From an uncultured Eubacteriales bacterium (GTDB lineage Bacteria; Bacillota; Clostridia; Oscillospirales; Acutalibacteraceae): a stretch of DNA of 7,571 bases. Made by a program: the position numbers and the translations under genes. Below are positions 6,625-7,571 of this stretch, in pieces. The stretch's first letter is position 1. Every line of letters starts with the position of its first letter. The notes below the pieces were generated by a model. It saw only the letters and a program-made list of their open reading frames with translations, did not search any database and was not told where the DNA came from. The DNA lies in contig CAKUZC010000043.1 of NCBI GenBank assembly GCA_934718145.1, positions 1 through 7,571 of the forward strand, read 5' to 3'.

Positions 6625-6796
6625 ACAATTTCTTAATATATCCTAACTTTTCATTCTTATTTTTTTACCGGCAATACTTTTAATGCTTTTTGAAAATATT
6701 TCATAAATTTTTTATATATAATATGAATTACCTTTTTATAACAACCTCCTTAATTTAAATAATTTATATTTTTGCAACTAATTAGCTACAATTTAT

Positions 6797-6825
6797 ATTA
6801 TAAATTCACAAAAATTAAATGTCAA
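6797..6825 (-). promoter_or_regulatory. exact consensus sigma-A promoter with A/T-rich upstream region
   Basis: On the minus strand, TTGACA (6825-6820) and TATAAT (6802-6797) are separated by exactly 17 bp, matching the consensus at every position. The DNA just upstream (6826-6860) has A/T tracts like an UP element. Transcription would start near 6790 and run towards the double-glycine peptide gene, about 367 nt away. Confidence 0.75.
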
Positions 6826-6848
6826 GTATTTTTGTTTGATTTACCAAA

Positions 6849-6871
6849 AAAATTATAATATTTATAATTTT
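6849..6871. repeat. AT-only inverted repeat upstream of the consensus promoter
   Basis: AAAATTATAA (6849-6858) and TTATAATTTT (6862-6871) are perfect 10-bp arms with a 3-nt spacer. The repeat lies between the rnpB terminator and the consensus promoter, in the place of an UP element or an upstream regulator site. Confidence 0.4.
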
Positions 6872-6895
6872 ATGTAACAAAAGCGATTTTGTTAA

Positions 6896-6937
6896 CAAAA
6901 AAACACAACATATCATCTTTAAGACAATATATTGTGT
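6896..6937 (-). terminator. Rho-independent terminator of rnpB
   Basis: On the minus strand, 6937-6903 folds into a 16-bp hairpin with a 3-nt UAA loop; the three imperfect positions are G-U pairs on this strand only. It is followed by seven T residues (6903-6897). It begins a few bases after the expected RNase P RNA 3' end. Confidence 0.88.
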
Positions 6938-6940
6938 ATA

Positions 6941-7286
6941 AAGAGTAAATCGATAAGCCGAATTCTGTCGTGAGTAACTATCTATCTGGGTCAAGCGTTG
7001 CCGCAGTGACTCGTTGCCACCCTTATAAAACGCCGAGCAAGCGTGTAAATTATACCAAAATAGGTGTTGCTCCGGTTAGGGTTTACAGGGCCATATAATC
7101 TCTTATATGCCGGTGAGCTCTTACCTCGCCTTTCCATCCTTACTCAATATAAAATCGAGCGGTATATTTCTGTTGCACTTTCCCTAAGGTCACCCTCGGC
7201 GGTCGTTAACCGTTAACCTGCTCTGTGGAGCTCGGACTTTCCTCATGCACGAAAAACGCACACGCAGTTACTTAACCTACTCTTAC
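6941..7286 (-). ncRNA. rnpB: RNase P RNA, type A-like
   Basis: This is the catalytic RNA that, with RnpA, trims the 5' leader from pre-tRNAs. On the minus strand the universal core is clear: GAGGAAAGTCC at 7244-7234 and ACAGAATTCGGCTTA at 6968-6954 form the P4 pseudoknot and the conserved ends. Other conserved pieces are GGTAAGAGCTCACCGG (P10/P11 region) and CCGGAGCAACACC. CATATAA-GAGA-TTATATG (7109-7092) is a GNRA-capped helix in the P12 position. The ends pair as P1: AAGAGTA near 7282-7276 with TACTCTT near 6947-6941. A GGT at 7056-7054 may be the L15 site for the tRNA CCA end. The length of about 346 nt and the core sequence fit type A rather than the Bacillus type B. Both ends are estimates from the promoter and P1, good to a few bases. 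Confidence 0.96.
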
Positions 7287-7292
7287 CGGCAT

Positions 7293-7321
7293 ATTATATC
7301 ATAATTTTTATTCAAACTCAA
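7293..7321 (-). promoter_or_regulatory. promoter of rnpB
   Basis: On the minus strand, TTGAGT (7321-7316) and TATAAT (7298-7293) are 17 bp apart. This places the transcript start near 7286, just where P1 of the RNase P RNA begins. The -35 element overlaps the TGA stop codon of the gene upstream. Confidence 0.8.
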
Positions 7322-7571
7322 CCATAGCTTTTTGTCATATTTTTTCCTAATGCAGACGCATCGACATTCATTTTACCTCCTTTAGCGCATAAAGTCACTG
7401 AACCTTTCATAATAGCAAGTACTACAAATATAATCTTACTAACAATTTTAAATACCTGAACTGCTTTATAAGAAGCTTTTTCTTTTTCTTCTAACTCTCT
7501 AATAAGTTCGTTAAATTTTTCGAATTGTAGATTTAATTCCTCAGAATATTTAGATAATTCAATATTAAATT
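7318..7571 (-). CDS. unrecognised protein, C-terminal 83 residues (5' end outside the window)
   Basis: On the minus strand the frame is open from the right edge (first whole codon at 7569) to TGA at 7320-7318. The visible 83 residues begin with a charged helical stretch (about 3-36: Glu/Lys/Leu-rich, including ELIRELEEKEKA) likely to form a coiled coil. A hydrophobic stretch follows (about 37-62, KIVSKIIFVVLAIMKGSVTL) that could be a weak membrane segment, although lysines interrupt it. The tail is polar (NVDASALGKNMTKSYG). I do not recognise the family. It might be a phage- or secretion-related small protein, but that is only a guess from the helix-plus-hydrophobic layout. It lies immediately upstream of rnpB in the same direction. 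That it is coding is supported by the long open frame in AT-rich DNA with a sensible composition. Confidence 0.65.
   Translation of the reverse strand, partial: FNIELSKYSEELNLQFEKFNELIRELEEKEKASYKAVQVFKIVSKIIFVVLAIMKGSVTLCAKGGKMNVDASALGKNMTKSYG

Larger units (their letters stand above)
6424..6796 (-). other. long AT-rich leader or non-coding transcript region, no convincing gene
   Basis: About 370 bp with stop codons in all frames and no protein of recognisable kind on either strand. Read on the minus strand it lies between a consensus promoter (6797-6825) and the double-glycine peptide gene. It holds an orphan AAGGAGG (6751-6745), a 15-codon ATG frame (6704-6657, MKYFQKALKVLPVKK), a 14-bp palindrome (6611-6624) and the proximal promoter (6459-6486). 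It may be a long 5' leader, a small RNA or the remains of a peptide gene. No known riboswitch or T-box motif was recognised. Confidence 0.4.

Noticed and set aside
6690..6722. Plus-strand promoter-like boxes (TTGAAA and TATATA/TATAAT)
   Set aside because: Spacing is 17 bp only to the weak TATATA and 21 bp to TATAAT. Nothing on the plus strand downstream needs a promoter, and AT-rich DNA produces such matches by chance.
6775..6777. TTG start of a 13-codon leader peptide near the predicted transcript start
   Set aside because: It has no Shine-Dalgarno and too short a 5' leader; the frame runs over the orphan AAGGAGG and ends at once.
6424..6796. T-box, riboswitch or CRISPR array in the gene-poor interval
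   Set aside because: No T-box sequence, no recognisable aptamer core and no regularly spaced direct repeats were seen.
1..7571. Insertion sequences, tRNA genes, integration sites or toxin-antitoxin pairs
   Set aside because: No transposase or integrase motifs, no tRNA-like sequence and no paired short genes were found on either strand.

Overview
The window is AT-rich and gene-dense. It looks like a chromosome segment from a low-GC Gram-positive anaerobe (Clostridia). Evidence for this is the Firmicutes-style recJ-rel neighbourhood, strong purine-rich ribosome binding sites, sigma-A type promoters (TTGAAA/TATAAT), U-tailed hairpin terminators and a type-A-like RNase P RNA. The zinc-ribbon protein resembles small proteins common in gut Clostridia (perhaps Oscillospirales-like). 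The genus cannot be fixed from the sequence alone.

Left part, plus strand (1-4823): a compact operon. It opens with the C-terminal 160 residues of a tRNA threonylcarbamoyladenosine dehydratase (tcdA), cut by the window edge. Next is recJ with a TTG start 7 nt after the tcdA stop, then a full-length bifunctional Rel (p)ppGpp synthetase/hydrolase whose start overlaps the recJ end. A hairpin terminator closes the operon. The genes combine tRNA modification, DNA repair and stringent-response control. The apt gene that often lies between recJ and rel in Firmicutes is absent.

Middle part, plus strand (4824-6078): two single-gene units, each with its own 17-bp-spaced promoter and terminator. One encodes a small coiled-coil/zinc-ribbon protein of unknown function, the other peptide deformylase (def).

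Right part, minus strand (7571 down to 6088): the 3' end of an unrecognised coiled-coil/hydrophobic protein (cut by the right edge), the RNase P RNA gene rnpB with its own promoter and a 16-bp terminator hairpin, a gene-poor AT-rich interval of about 470 bp, and a 111-aa protein with a double-glycine export leader, convergent with def. The AT-rich interval contains an exact consensus promoter (TTGACA-N17-TATAAT), an orphan perfect Shine-Dalgarno sequence, a 15-codon mini-ORF and a 14-bp palindrome. This interval and the double-glycine peptide are the least explained and most interesting part. The rest is ordinary housekeeping.
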